DNA of 64,000 nt from Hermetia illucens (GCF_905115235.1 NC_051849.1:213782595-213846594); one strand, 5' to 3'. Numbered from the stretch's first letter, positions 48,701 through 58,869 are shown. The notes: generated by a model from the letters alone, not told the origin. A program made the numbers and translations.

Positions 48701-51187
48701 TCAGCATAGATTCTAGGGGGCAGGAACTTCTTCCTCGGAATGTGTTTTTGATGAATTTATATTGAACCTCCTCTCTCTTTCTTTTTCCTCTCTCCTTCTT
48801 TCTCTATCGAGAGAAAAAGGAAGAGGAAGACCCTCTTGTTCCTCCTATTTCCATCTCGCCTCTTCTTTTTCTGTATCTTCCTCTCTCTATTTCTCTCTGC
48901 TTCCGTCTTCCTCTCTTTATCGCCCTCTTTCTCTCTCCTCTTCCCCTCTCCCTCCCTTTTCTTCCCCCCCCCCTCGAGCTTTTCTCTCACTCCCTCTCAT
49001 TTTCTCTCCCCCCTTTTCGCGCTCCCCCTCTCCTTTTCTCTTTCTCTCTCCCTCTGCTTTTCCCTCTTTATACCCTTTTCTCTTTCTTTCTCTATGCCCT
49101 TTTTCCCCTCCTCTTTTCTCACCTTCTTTTTTCTTTCTATCTCCCTCGCTCTTTATCTCCCACTCTCTCTTTTCCTTTCCTCCTTCCTTTTTTCTCTCCT
49201 CTCCCTCCCGTTTTTACTCTCTATGCACTTTCTCTTTTCTCTCCCCCTTCTTCTTTCTCTTTCATCCTCTTTCTCTCTGTCTTATTCTATCTATCCCTGT
49301 TGAAGGAAAGCATTCCACGACCCAGATTGTGACTTGATGTCATCCCAACTCTCCGGTTTTGTGATGATATCATTCAAGTCAGCCTTCGGTAGGGTATAAC
49401 GCGTCAACCACATCTACGCACCATCATTTACGGTTCGCGGAAATGCGTTTCAACTTCCCTCAAGACTTTCCGGAACGCCCACACTCCTCTATTGCAGCCA
49501 GCAATAGAATTGTTGCTTCGTGCGGACAATTCCATTGCGGAACGCGTACACTCCTCTACTGCAGCCACCAATGGAATTGTCGCTGTGTGGCCTATCCACT
49601 GTCACTTCGACCTTCCGATCACATCGCCCGCAGGTGGCAGGCCTATACGTCTTTCAACTTCTTTGTTTGAAATAGTACCAGGCCAGATACTCCGATAATA
49701 TCTTGTACACAGACTTAAGGCTTTTCAGTGACAATGGGGGTCACTTTCCATGTGCAACTCCCAAATAGCAACGCAGAAGGAACACTGCATTTTCAGATTT
49801 TAGACAAGGCCACATGGATCTAGCTCTTTTAATGTGTTGAGTGACATCCTGTTCAGAGCCACCGACAGCTGAAACCACGCTTCATAGGTATACAAATTGA
49901 TCGACGCCCGTCGATGCTCTGCCCATTAATGCAGATTTCGATGACTCGTCAGACTGACAATAACAATGAATCTGCTCCCGTTCTCGTTGGTTATATTGTG
50001 GAGACTCTGGCTCCTTTAGCGCCACGATGGACCAATTTTTTTCCAATCTTTGAGTTAAGTACTATCTTCACGTCATACATGGGAAGTGATTTCAAGGCGA
50101 CTATAGAATTCGTCTTTTACAGAACCGTCCCTGCCTTGCGTCTTCAGTCCTCTGAGGGTGCCAGTTGTGATCAAGGAGCACAAGTTCCAGGTTTCAAACT
50201 CGTAGTCTTTCTACCGTTGCCGTAGCCATCGCTGTATTTGCGATCCAATTCGAGCCTCAATTTCGGGTTCCAAAGAAAAAGTATATTGAGAGCAGGTTAT
50301 CGGTCTGTTGCACAGCCCCCAAACTTGGAGACTAGTCGATTCATCTCTGTTTTACGGGACGAAGAACTCGCCGTTCATCCTTTCTCGTCTGCTACTTTGC
50401 ATTGCCAAGAATATTACTATATTACTTCACTTCACGCTAAAACTACGAAATGGTTCTTTATGCTTTTCTGAACGCTCTTAATTTTACGATTTTGGGATAA
50501 TCACATTTTAATCAAAATCACCGACTCGTTTTCAACTTTACAGGAGACGATTTGGGTTCATTTGCATTAAGCGGAAAAACATTGCGTCCACTACAAATAT
50601 CATATCCCTCAATGAGCTGGTTACTCCCGTCTCCACTGTTTTGGAAGCCAAACGAAGTTCTTGTCGAAACGCCTGACCGCCAATACACAATGGCTCAATT
50701 GAAAGAATTCCTTGCGTATGTACCATTGATTGAACACCATCTGTTCAAACACTAATCAACTTTCTTGTTTTCCAGTGATCTAGACTATACGACCGGCTGG
50801 GAAATGCGCAAAGACACCATAACTTACTCTCTGAATTTCAGCCCGCTCAATGTTGAAGTACATTGTCTGTATGGAACTGGACTTGATACAGTTGAAAAGT
50901 GAGTAGAAAATAAGTTTGCAGGGAATAATTGATAAATAAATAATTCTTCCTCTCCTGTTAGATTGCGATATAAGAAAAGCGTAAGCGTTTCGGAGAAACC
51001 CACCTTAGTTATGGGTGATGGCGATGGAACCGTCAATTCACGATCCCTCCAATCTTGTAAATACTGGGAGCAGTTCCAAACTCAAAAGATTTACTCTAAA
51101 GGTTTCGATAAGGCTGAACATATGGGGATCTTAACGAATGCGGATGTGATTAAATATATTGTGGATGTACTATCAATCGAGACATAG
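33711..51187 (+). CDS. PLA2G15: group XV lysosomal phospholipase A2 (LCAT-like)
   Basis: This is a lysosomal phospholipase A2/transacylase of the LCAT family. It hydrolyses phospholipids and can transfer the acyl group to ceramide. Six exons: 33711-33810, 43769-44140, 44232-44459, 50544-50715, 50776-50898 and 50962-51187. Introns are 9,958, 91, 6,084, 60 and 63 nt; all are GT/AG with matching phases. The product is 406 residues (human 412). Residues 1-22 form a signal peptide ([20 protein letters not shown]). Then [20 protein letters not shown] and the membrane-binding [14 protein letters not shown] region lead to the serine elbow SHSMG with nucleophile Ser189. The GDGDGTVN motif (350-357) supplies the Asp and AEH gives His385, completing the triad. 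A likely poly(A) signal (AATAAA) lies near 51313. Introns 1 and 3 are filled with transposons, but no exon is disrupted. Homology covers the whole length. Confidence 0.96.
34512..34529. repeat. target-site duplication, left copy, of RTE B copy 1
   Basis: TCGGCAGGGACTGGTGTT, identical to 37682-37699. It brackets the element exactly. Confidence 0.95.
34530..37681 (-). mobile_element. RTE-like LINE family B, full-length young copy
   Basis: A 3,152-bp element in PLA2G15 intron 1 with a perfect 18-bp target-site duplication. The 5' leader is about 37450-37681. The apurinic-type endonuclease follows ([20 protein letters not shown], about 37280-37220; [13 protein letters not shown], ending near 36923; [20 protein letters not shown], then [11 protein letters not shown]). 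The RT frame (36328-34541, 595 codons) has [46 protein letters not shown] and YADD. C-terminal RLRWYGHA and GRPKQRW follow, ending in a (GAA)n tail. About ten codons just after YADD, present in the copy at 62-64 kb, are missing, and the endonuclease is split by frame changes. So it is near-complete but not functional. The overall match to copy 2 is very high, implying recent spread. Confidence 0.93.
37682..37699. repeat. target-site duplication, right copy, of RTE B copy 1
   Basis: Identical to 34512-34529. Confidence 0.95.
37700..38345. other. intronic, nothing recognised
   Basis: Part of PLA2G15 intron 1 between RTE B and a LINE G fragment. Frames are short; no domain or RNA gene seen. Confidence 0.3.
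38350..38920 (-). mobile_element. LINE family G, RNase H and 3' fragment
   Basis: On the minus strand, [20 protein letters not shown] (about 38830-38760) is a clear RNase H C-terminal signature of I/Jockey-group LINEs. Downstream is degraded tail sequence with Cys/His remnants. The RT part of what may be the same copy lies at 42.8-43.5 kb, on the other side of the Gypsy fossil. Confidence 0.65.
38895..39155 (+). repeat. LTR-like repeat, inverted partner of 42560-42808
   Basis: About 250 bp that matches the complement of 42560-42808 along its length. Shared blocks include AAAAACACAAAAT near one end, CGACCGAGATCTTTTCTCTT in the middle, and CTAAACCTGTTTTCACACAC near the other. The length and TGT...CACACA-type ends suggest a solo or partial LTR. 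Confidence 0.75.
39160..41920 (-). mobile_element. Ty3/Gypsy retrotransposon fossil
   Basis: Minus strand, order gag, protease, RT, RNase H/integrase. The gag start is near 41912 ([20 protein letters not shown]). The gag end has LWLQRLP-like and [20 protein letters not shown] sequence. The protease shows [15 protein letters not shown] (about 41130-41090), the [19 protein letters not shown] (about 40700-40650), and the integrase [17 protein letters not shown] and [14 protein letters not shown]. It looks like the CsRn1/Kabuki side of Ty3/Gypsy. It is a broken fossil with many breaks and internal losses, probably middle-aged to old. The gag matches the smaller fossil at 7.1-8.1 kb. It lies in PLA2G15 intron 1, opposite to the gene. 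Confidence 0.85.
41921..42555. other. leader-like sequence between Gypsy gag and the right LTR-like repeat
   Basis: No coding frame with homology. A primer-binding site next to the LTR-like repeat was not recognised. Confidence 0.3.
42560..42808 (-). repeat. LTR-like repeat, inverted partner of 38895-39155
   Basis: See the partner entry. This copy is oriented like the Gypsy fossil, so it could be that element's own 5' LTR, whereas the left copy points the other way. Confidence 0.7.
42820..43460 (-). mobile_element. LINE RT fragment, family G-like
   Basis: On the minus strand, [17 protein letters not shown] (about 43250-43200) is followed by [17 protein letters not shown] (about 43155-43105) and, after a gap, [16 protein letters not shown] and [12 protein letters not shown] (about 42990-42890). 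These are the N-terminal and post-palm parts of an I/Jockey-group RT, with the catalytic palm lost. Stops are present. Confidence 0.7.
45090..46966 (+). mobile_element. LINE family A, best-preserved copy
   Basis: Truncated at the 5' end within the RT. The frame 45276-46919 (547 codons) includes [13 protein letters not shown] with the intact catalytic YADD and [19 protein letters not shown] full RNase H follows ([63 protein letters not shown]), then the zinc tail [18 protein letters not shown]. One stop separates the frame from the preceding RT part ([20 protein letters not shown]). The 3' UTR stops about 45 bp after the stop codon and lacks the (TACC)n end seen in the other copies. It lies in PLA2G15 intron 3, same strand. 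Confidence 0.88.
46967..47236. other. intronic, no gene
   Basis: Starts with a 13-bp inverted repeat (46964-46976 and 47001-47013) at the edge of LINE A. Otherwise featureless. Confidence 0.35.
47246..47515 (-). repeat. tRNA-derived SINE, copy 3
   Basis: The most diverged of the four copies. A (TTA)n tail at 47243-47256 (complement) and a tRNA-like head near 47515. A 9-bp duplication, GGCGGGAAA, at 47237-47245 and 47516-47524 supports the boundaries. Confidence 0.85.
47590..48745 (-). mobile_element. Jockey/CR1-like LINE family H, RT fragment
   Basis: On the minus strand, [20 protein letters not shown] (about 48380-48310) is the RT motif around the palm. [20 protein letters not shown] and [15 protein letters not shown] (about 48120-48020) are the thumb region of Jockey-type LINEs. 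Frames are broken, and a 12-nt G run sits at about 48370-48382. It lies in PLA2G15 intron 3. Confidence 0.65.
48770..49300 (+). repeat. 530-bp polypyrimidine tract
   Basis: The plus strand is almost entirely C and T (CTCTCTTT/CCTTTTC motifs), with very few purines over more than 500 bp. It gives spurious long frames rich in Ser, Phe, Leu and Pro. It sits in PLA2G15 intron 3 on the sense strand. Confidence 0.9.
49470..49605. repeat. two tandem units of about 61 bp
   Basis: The segment from about 49481 (GGAACGCCCACACTCCTCTA) recurs from about 49541 (GGAACGCGTACACTCCTCTA), each continuing through a TGCAGCCA-CAAT-GAATTGT block. This is a local two-unit tandem duplication of unknown origin. Confidence 0.7.
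49780..49965 (-). mobile_element. LINE family E fragment
   Basis: It aligns with 27350-27535 of LINE E (the part encoding the YLGS and [19 protein letters not shown] region) at clearly lower identity. Short scrap in PLA2G15 intron 3. Confidence 0.7.
49966..50540. other. intronic, repeat-like, unassigned
   Basis: Between the LINE E scrap and PLA2G15 exon 4. It looks like degraded repeat sequence; no domain could be named. Confidence 0.3.
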
Positions 51188-51499
51188 TTTTAAAACTCGT
51201 TTTAATTGCCTGAAAGAAACTGCTCCCATGTCGCTTTGAATGCTGTGGATTTTATTAGGTGTAAGCTCGAAAGTCTGAATGTTATCATACCCAAAGTTAT
51301 AGTGAAAAAAAAAATAAAATAAAAATAATAAAATTAAATAGAAAAAAACTGTGTTTTAAGAATAATATTAGGTTTTTTGGCCAAATTATGATGTGGAATC
51401 TTCCAAAGACGTTGGCAGAAACCGCTGACGTGCACGATTCACGGACGTAAATCCGCGCCCACATACTAAATCACTCCCATGCATCTTTCAACCGCTCAC

Positions 51500-51810
51500 C
51501 CCGCGGAACTGTCGTTAGATATTATTTCACGGGGCCGTGTATAGCAATTCGCTCGCCTTTTCCTTTCCGCTATACATAGCTCTTTTTGCATATTAGTTAC
51601 ACTAATTCCTGCCATTTGTCTTCGCATGCGCTCCACCAGAAGGTGCGCGGTGCTCCACGCCACGAAGCGACTGCAATAGAATATTGCATGCTTCGCGTCT
51701 TCTTTTGCTAGCTGGCGATTCGTCATGCCCAAACTTGTGTAGATATTTGCGGTATCTACCATGACAAAATAGAAACTGCGTTAACTGTGGCGACGATTGA
51801 CCCACATACG
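51500..51810 (-). mobile_element. R1-like LINE C-terminal fragment
   Basis: On the minus strand, TQFLFCHGRYRKYLHKFGHD parallels the family C stretch [20 protein letters not shown]. It is followed by KHAIFYCSRF, comparable with [10 protein letters not shown], and then MRRQMAGISVTN. It is a related R1-group family rather than family C itself. 3'-end scrap only. Confidence 0.65.
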
Positions 51811-52007
51811 TATGATCGGAATCAGCTTATGCATCCATCAATCTTTCCTTGAGCTATCCTCGTCATTGATGATGGCTTTTCCTCACTCTTGATCAATTGC
51901 ACAACGTCTTAGGTAGAGTACAGTGTCTTCACTATCGATGCCAGCATTGTCGGACAAGTTAGTTGCCGTGATTTCTTCCCTTAGACATCACCACTCTATA
52001 CGCTGTT

Positions 52008-52302
52008 AATAATAATAATAATCGTTGGCACAACAATCCATATCGGATCAGGGCCTTGAAGTGTGTTAGAGCACTCCATTCAAGACCATAACGGTACACT
52101 ACAGAATACTGTAGGAAGCAATGTGGTCAGCATTACGCTCGCCCGAGATTATTACCCTGATTTGACTCAGGTACTCATTCACAGCTGAGTCGACTGGTAT
52201 CCGACGTCAAATCACGATACAAATCCCACTGCCACCAGCGAGATTTGAACCGCGACCTTCCGTACGACAGCCTTGTGCTCTAACCACTCAGCTATCCGGA
52301 CA
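52008..52302 (-). repeat. tRNA-derived SINE, copy 4
   Basis: Nearly identical to copy 1 across the A-box, B-box and body, with a (TTA)n tail at 52007-52021 (complement). Its head abuts a LINE A fragment starting at about 52303. No target-site duplication is evident. Confidence 0.9.
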
Positions 52303-53219
52303 CGGGATGGAAAAGACTTCGCCAAATACCAGGCGATTGTTGGGAAATATGTATAATAGCAAACCGCAAAGGCGAACCCCATCGCTCTGAAATGCAATCG
52401 ATCTCAAGACCAGGTCAAGAAAGATCACAAGCGGAGCAGAGTGGGCAAGAGCTCAGACGCTAAACAACATCCGAAGAAAAGTGCGCAGCACTTCACGTCA
52501 GCCAGGAGCCACTTACGTGTGGCGCTGGCGGTAAACTAGCGCCGGAGGTGTGGACCAGTGTTGAGGCTAGGCTGTCGGGGATGGTCTTTGAGCATCTCCT
52601 GGACACTGGAGGCAAACACACGAGACTCACTCCCTGCTTTGATTCCTCTCAGGTGGCCCGTGGGTTCCACTTTATAGCTTGCCAGAACCAATTCTCTAGG
52701 GACTTTCTCAGCTCGTGCGCCACTGAGATCAGCGACGGACGCCTGGGAGGACGTAAAGCTCAATGTCATCCCTTACGACGAGATTTCCAGGAGACTGGTC
52801 GCTCGCATCTGGTTGCCGAAGATCCGCATAGATAAGGACAAGCTCGTCCAATTCCTGTGCCTTCAAAACTCCAGACAAACAGCCAATCTTTTCTACTCCG
52901 TATAAACGAAGAATGCCTGGAGGTACTGGAAAAAGTCAACTATAAAGTGTGGTTCGGAGTCAGGAATGCAAAAGTAAAAATGTTCCGTTCTGCAAAACCG
53001 GACGACGACCTAGATCCAATCGACGTCGCCAACGAGCTGTTGGAGAAGATGACGATCGATGGTCTGACGGGGACTGACGAACCCCCACGCAAGCAGATCA
53101 TGCTGAGGGTAACGCAGATAAATCTGCAGCACTCGAAGTGCGCCTCGGCTAATTTGCTTGTCTTCTTCCTAGAGGAAGGAGGAATGCATCGAAATATCGT
53201 CCTGAGAAAACTCCAGTGA
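52303..53219 (+). mobile_element. LINE family A, ORF1 to endonuclease-start fragment
   Basis: It begins with the same ORF1 segment as 23768-23880. It continues through a degraded gag region (residues such as LRINEECLEVLEKVNYKVWF, about 52887-52945) and ends at the start of ORF2: MLRVTQINLQHSKCASANLL (about 53100-53160), the typical first strand of a LINE endonuclease. The 3' part is missing, so this is not simple 5' truncation. Confidence 0.65.
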
Positions 53220-53402
53220 AACGGAATGTTATTGTTATACAGACGAGAGGTTATTACTGTTCTTGCATGTTGGCTTCGGTGGCAACGATTAATTCCAAAG
53301 TACTAAAGGATTTTCGTGGGAGCTGAGAAAATTATTCAAGATTACTTCGAAATAAGCTGATTATTTTCTTTAGGATTCAGTTTCAGAACAAATTCATAAA
53401 GA

Positions 53403-53645
53403 TTAGCCAACGGTCATTGGAGAGAGATTCAACTTTTCAAAATATAGACTCGTATCAACTCCGATGCTAAAAGGTTCAGAAATTTCGCAATTCGCTTCTG
53501 GTTGAAAGGAGATACTAATCTCTGAAGCTCTCAGCCAAAGGATTTGAATCGGACGTAATCCATTATTGCGTAATACAATCCCCAAACACGAGTCTTGCCT
53601 TTTAACGGTTGAAAGCTCGTGTCTCCCATATATATCATTTGCTAA
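53403..53645 (-). other. orphan ORF, unrecognised
   Basis: A minus-strand frame of about 80 codons ends at a TAA. Residues include RQDSCLGIVLRNNGLRPIQI and NCEISEPFSIGVDTSLYFEK. Composition is protein-like and not obviously a LINE. It could be a 3' exon of a host gene or part of an unknown repeat. Confidence 0.25.
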
Positions 53646-53664
53646 TATGCTTAATACCACGCCC

Positions 53665-53872
53665 GTATAGCTGTGAATAAAATCGGAAAGTCTATAAGGG
53701 CAATATCTATGGCAAAAAAAGAAGACGAGGCAGACTCTGCCTGAGATACAACGTTGACGTAGGTCAGAACGCCAGACAGCTTTTGGGGGTATCGAATTAG
53801 TGGACCTCGGCGCAAAACCCGGGTGTCTTAAGTTCCTTACTAAGGCAGGCCTAGAAAACTCCTCAACAATAC
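53665..53872 (+). mobile_element. LINE family D, 3' end fragment
   Basis: It matches the end of LINE D copy 1 (9625-9775), including the sequence around GNIYGKKRRG and the 3' UTR GACCTCGGCGCAAAACCC. No (TGATGA)n tail is left. Confidence 0.75.
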
Positions 53873-53994
53873 CAACCTATTAACTTTGGGGAACTATTTG
53901 AACGTGAATTCCGGATACAGAGACAAATCCTAAAGTATACTTTCACAAGGCTAACTTCCTTAGTTAGTGCCCACAACTCAGTAGCGTCTCATAA

Positions 53995-54480
53995 ATACCC
54001 AGGTGATTACGTTACGTGCACCGCTCGTAGGCGTCTTCGATGGTATGGGTTGACAAAAACTCACTTGTAAAGATTGGTCTGAACATCGAAATCGATGGAA
54101 ACAACCAAACAGCCGATCGGAACAACGATGGCATGATATGCTAGATGGTGACTTGAAAGCTACTCGACCCCATATGACCGTGCAAAATGATTTCAAGATT
54201 TTCACTCAAATTTTCAGGACTACGTCTAAATATGAAGAGAGACAAATCATCGCTCTCTCCGGTTCCAAACGCTTAGTGATTACCAACAATAATGAGAGCA
54301 ATTTCCCTGTCAAGATCACGTCCAAAACGCGCAAACGATAATTTCATACGCTAAACAATGACTTAAGAGCCTCTCAATTTCATGTGGGCCGAGCTTACGA
54401 TCAAAAGAAGTGGCTTACCCGATCCAGGTGAACCGACCCCTCCACTTGAAGGGACCAAAGCTGAGGAAGAGAAGAAGCAG
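53995..54480 (+). mobile_element. RTE-like LINE family B-related 3' fragments
   Basis: Two blocks, about 54020-54175 and 54345-54475, resemble the last 250 bp of family B (the region encoding RLRWYG, GLNIE and DGDLKA, and the AAAGCTGAGGAAGAGAAGAAG-type tail). They are diverged, perhaps a sister subfamily or two old tandem insertions. Confidence 0.55.
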
Positions 54481-54529
54481 CACATGACAGGCACTTTCCT
54501 TTATGACCATGCCGAAATTAAAAATATTT

Positions 54530-56560
54530 AATAACTGTTCCCTGACGTAAACCCAGCTTCGTTGCAGATGTTTTTAAAGCATCTGCTTTTGCTTTGCTTG
54601 ATGGCTTTTCGCAAATCATGCCTTAATTGTTTGAATGTGAAGAGCAGCTCCTGAAAGTCCAATCTTCTCCTCGAACGTTGGACGCTTCTTCGGGCTTGCA
54701 GGCACTTTGCTCTCAGCGTCACAGTAGCATGGTGAGCTTCTTCTGCTAGGAACTCTTCTCGGCATTGAAGATTGAATTAGCTGGTCAACTTCTCTGCACC
54801 ATACTGGCGGAGTTCATTACCAAGTCAAACGCATGTTCATCGAAGAGGCTATCCTTCCATTTTGGATACTTTGAAATTCTATGCCATTCTATGCTCTTTG
54901 ATTTCAAACACGACCGCCTGATGATCACTGTTGGTGAGTTCTTCGTTAACATACCACCTCAACTTAGGCGGAAGCGAAAAGCTGGCGAAAATTATGTCTA
55001 TAATCGAACCCATACCAGCTTTGCGATAGGTGTTTGCCTCACCGTTATTTGCAATTCCCAATTCCAAAGACGCAAACGTTTCCAGTAGCCTTCAATCTCT
55101 GACGTTAGTATGCTTGCTACCCCACTCTGTTGCCCATGCGTTGAAGTCACCGCCGATAACTAGTGGACCCTTAGTGTTTGCATCTGTCACCATATGGTCT
55201 ACCATTGTCTGGAATTCTTCTATTGTCCAACTAGGTCTTGCACAGCAGCTGTAAAAGTTGATGCCGTTTTTTTTCGATTTCTAGGAACGCTTGCTCCTCG
55301 CATGCTCACATAGCGGCCTATTTACTCTTATCATGAATCCATGCACTTTTATCTGGTATTTTGTATGATTCGCTGATTAAAACCACGTCCGATCTCTCGT
55401 CTACTATAGTTTGTGCCACGAAATCCTGAGCCACCTCGCAACGATTGAGGTTTATCTGTATTACCTTCATGTTGATTTCGTAGTATTCAAGGCCCTTCTG
55501 AACACTCGACATTTACTACTGTCAGCTATGTGGCTAGCATCTGTTGCCTGGTCTTTTTTATAGAACATACATTATGGTGCATTATCGTAGTCCTTCGCTA
55601 TATGGCCTTCAACTCCGCATCTCCTGCATAGCTTGGAACGATCTTCCTCATTTGAAACACTGTAATCATCGCCTGTTCCCGGATGCGACGGACAACCCAA
55701 CCTACTTTTATTTTTCCTACTTCCAAAAACTTCTTCGCGCTTTCTGCAGGAAGGACAAGCGCCGCTAAGGTTCATGCTTCCCCGATTTTAAACTGAGAGC
55801 GAATCGCCGCGACTATGTCCTCCTTGGTAGTAATTTCATCGATGTTTTTACATTCGATGGTAATGCGATGGACTAGGGTTCTAACCTCTACTTGTACGCC
55901 TAGGGCTTCTCCAATGGTCCATCTGAACTCAGCTGATTTTTCTCCTATTTCGGTAAGTTTTAGCAATAGATCCCCGTTTTGAGTCCTTCTAATTTTGGAC
56001 ACCATTTTGCCCATTTTCACCAATTTAGGGTCGGTTTTTAAGTCCGCATACGACATTTCCTCCGTTTTCTTAATCAAAATAACGTCGGGCCTCGGTTTTT
56101 TTAATTCTTTGCTTTCCTTCGCCATCTGTTTCTAGGTAACTACTTCTCTATCGTCCATCCGTTTTAGGTTTGTAACAATTGCATTCTCCATTCGCGGCTT
56201 CTGTGTCATTTCTTTCGTGCGTCTCGAGTTCGAGGAGTCCACATTCGGGATATTGTTACTCTTTACCGCGGAAGCCTTTTATCCTGGAGTTATTTTTCTC
56301 AATCGCTTCTTTCTTTTCAATCTCCGTAAATTTATAAAGAGCCCTAATACTCTCATTGTTTGATAAATGAAACGTCTTTTTTCGACCTCCAACATCTCGA
56401 CCAATTTTTTAATTTGCCCACTGAGTTTGTGGAAATAAGTCCACGTACATATTCACGTTCATTGGCGTTTGGGATTCGCATTCGCTGACGCTCCGTTGTG
56501 TGTCCGGGTGTGTAATCACTAAGTGATCCCATGGTTATCTATGTAATCAAAGAAGACATG
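54530..56560 (-). mobile_element. R1-like LINE family F, 5' half
   Basis: Minus strand. ORF1 C-terminal part: MAKESKELKKPRPDVILIKK (from 56125), TQNGDLLLKLTEIG, VRTLVHRITIECKNIDEIT; zinc-knuckle remnants LCRRCGVEGHIAKD (about 55620-55580). The endonuclease starts at MKVIQINLNRCEVAQDFVAQ (about 55467-55410) with DVVLISESYKIPDKSAW and includes IIDIIFASF, SDHQAVVFEI. It ends in the linker before the RT (LRKAIKQSKSRCFKNICNEA, about 54610-54550). The whole RT half is absent, the reverse of usual 5' truncation. It has frame changes and is dead. Confidence 0.75.
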
Positions 56561-58115
56561 CCCGGGTTGACGCAAGCCCTTATGGGATCTAACGCTCAGC
56601 TGGATTGGTGCTAATCAGGTATAGTCCATTTGAACCTACACCACCAACCTAATGGTGACGAAACATTGAGGGTTTCAACGGGAAGGAGGCGTTCACAACA
56701 TTCACCTGAATGGCATTTTGGTAAGATTTCACCTTACGTACTCAGGTAACAAATGTGGATTTTTTTCAGAATCCTGCAAAAGTCAGCCCAAAATCAACGA
56801 TCCAAATTGTATTCCAGGGACGTGTGCCATGCACTTTGCGCTCGTTAGGTTTATTTTCAGGTTGACCTTTCCATAGCTTAAGACCTTGTTTTCCGGCGCA
56901 AGGAACCCGCCGGGACCCTTTCTCGTTAGTTGCAGATGCATTGCCCAACGGTTACCACGTGGAGGTGAGAGTAGGATTTGGTAGCAGAGCTGTAGGTGGT
57001 AAATAAGAGTGGATTTCTCAGTTTTTGATCGCCATGCGGCCCACTACGCTGAGACTTGTTCTGCAGTTTGCACGCTTTGAGATCCAAACATGAAATTATT
57101 TTTTAATTATGTGCTATAATCTCACACGAACTGCGAAAAAAAACTTGTCATGCAACCTATCATATGCTTTTCCCGAATTAACTCATTTCCCCTATTTGGA
57201 ATTAGTTCATTTCATTAATCTAATCAAAGTAATCTAATAAAGTGATACGATGAACGCGTTTGATTGACGCTTTGTTGTCTATTTTAGTATGTACGCCTTT
57301 CAACCAAGCTGGAGAGAAGCTCCCTATTCTTACCACCACCAAATTAGATCTACTTCTCAATTGCGTTTTGTTATGTGTTAAAAGAAGCGAGTTATTGCGC
57401 ATAAACATGCTAATTCTGGAATTCTTGGCTGATATTATCGTTAAACTTGATCTTATGCTGGCTGGGGTACTGACTTTAGTCATAGTATTAGAAGGTATAT
57501 AACACCAAAATGCGGGCCTTATTTGATTTGCGTTTTTTTAAAGATGTTTTCTTTCTTTTCCACAGAAGTTAGTTCTAGGAAGATGCCACAAACGAAACGA
57601 AATGGAGAAAGTAGTTGTATAAATTCCGATTGCAGCTAATAAGGCCAATACAAGAGTGGTAAAAGGCGAGTTTCTTCTTTTCATTCTTTATTGACTGTAG
57701 CAGTTAAGGCGACTTTATAAAAACCATGAATAAACACGAACTGCAAAATGATTTTTTTTGAATCTGCATTTGGCCGTAACTGGCAGAATTTTCCATCGGG
57801 AGAAGGTATACTCTTTATTTCCCAAGGATCTTCCAAAGATCCAAAGGCTATCATCCATCTTAGATTTTACAATTCGCTTAACACCATCATTTGAACGACA
57901 TGCACCTTACTTCGTGAGAATTGAAGTTAAAGTTAGAATCACACGGGACTGTAGAAGACATCACAAGGTTCATGAATATTAAGAGGATTTGGAGCGAAGT
58001 TATAGCTTTAAAGTCCGACTTACTGTCAAAGAAAATTGGATTTTTCAAAGTGCAACAGTCCATATTCTCTCTAAGAGTCAGGCGGCATTAAAAACTGTTG
58101 TGTCACACCAAAACA
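56561..58115. other. intergenic, no gene identified
   Basis: AT-rich. A plus-strand frame of 80 codons at 57260-57502, rich in Leu/Ile/Val, lies between an AG at 57287 and a GT near 57495, so it could be an exon. It shows no family I recognise and may be chance. Nothing else is supported. Confidence 0.3.
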
Positions 58116-58119
58116 TATC

Positions 58120-58245
58120 TAAACTGGTATGGGAATGTCAGCAAAACCTCAGAGCTGTGATGGTGATCATAGGAGTGACCCTGTCGCCCTTCTTGTTAAG
58201 GAACGTAAAGCCATCTACGATTTTTCGCGTACTTTGATAGGACGT
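58120..58245 (+). mobile_element. LINE family C scrap
   Basis: It aligns with 29990-30065 of LINE C copy 2, the part encoding [20 protein letters not shown], with stops. Confidence 0.6.
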
Positions 58246-58865
58246 GCGATAAGCCAACATGTGGCATAATCTAATCATGCAATGTGTTACTGGCAGACAT
58301 CAGGAAAACCCTAACAAAAGCCTAAAAATCTGTACCGAATTTTGAAATAGAGAGATGACCATAGATGCTGGAGCTAACCCGAATGCTAGCACATATCTTG
58401 ACTCAATACTAAAAGCCCGGTTGATACCATCCAAAATTTCAATCCCAACGGAGCTAAATGGCATAACAAGAGCGGGGACTAAATCACAAAAACCTAAAGC
58501 GCGCAAGATCAACGGGAAAGGACTAGCCCTGAGCCGATTCAGGCATCTACGCAACGAGTGGCCTCCGTCTTCCTTTCCTCTTCATGGGGGCCAGATGACA
58601 TGGCGGCCCACCCCAACCTAAACGTTCGCCCCTGCCGATTCTAACATAATGGGGAGAACCCTAAATAAATGGGAGAACTGACGTTTACCTGGGGAGGTTA
58701 GAGCAAAATCAACGCAATTAATTCATAACTACTTTTATAGACTAAAATTACTTTGGAAGAAATCGATGGTTATTTTTTTTTCGCGTTTGCAAAGGTTTTT
58801 CTTTTTTTTTAGTAAATATTGTAAAAATTTCGTTAATAATTTAACTTCTAACTCAGCAAAATTTC
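58246..58865. other. no gene recognised
   Basis: A plus-strand frame at 58355-58621 (NPNASTYLDSILKARLIPSK and following) has no identified homology. The rest is AT-rich. It may be remnants of a retroelement ORF1. Confidence 0.3.
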
Positions 58866-58869
58866 AACT

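Noticed and set aside
48762-49337. Open frames of 155-191 codons
   Set aside because: They are translations of the polypyrimidine tract (Ser, Phe, Leu, Pro only) and show no domain.
57260-57502. 80-codon Leu-rich frame as a gene
   Set aside because: Possible splice borders exist, but there is no recognisable family and both strands are open here, so it was left as unassigned.
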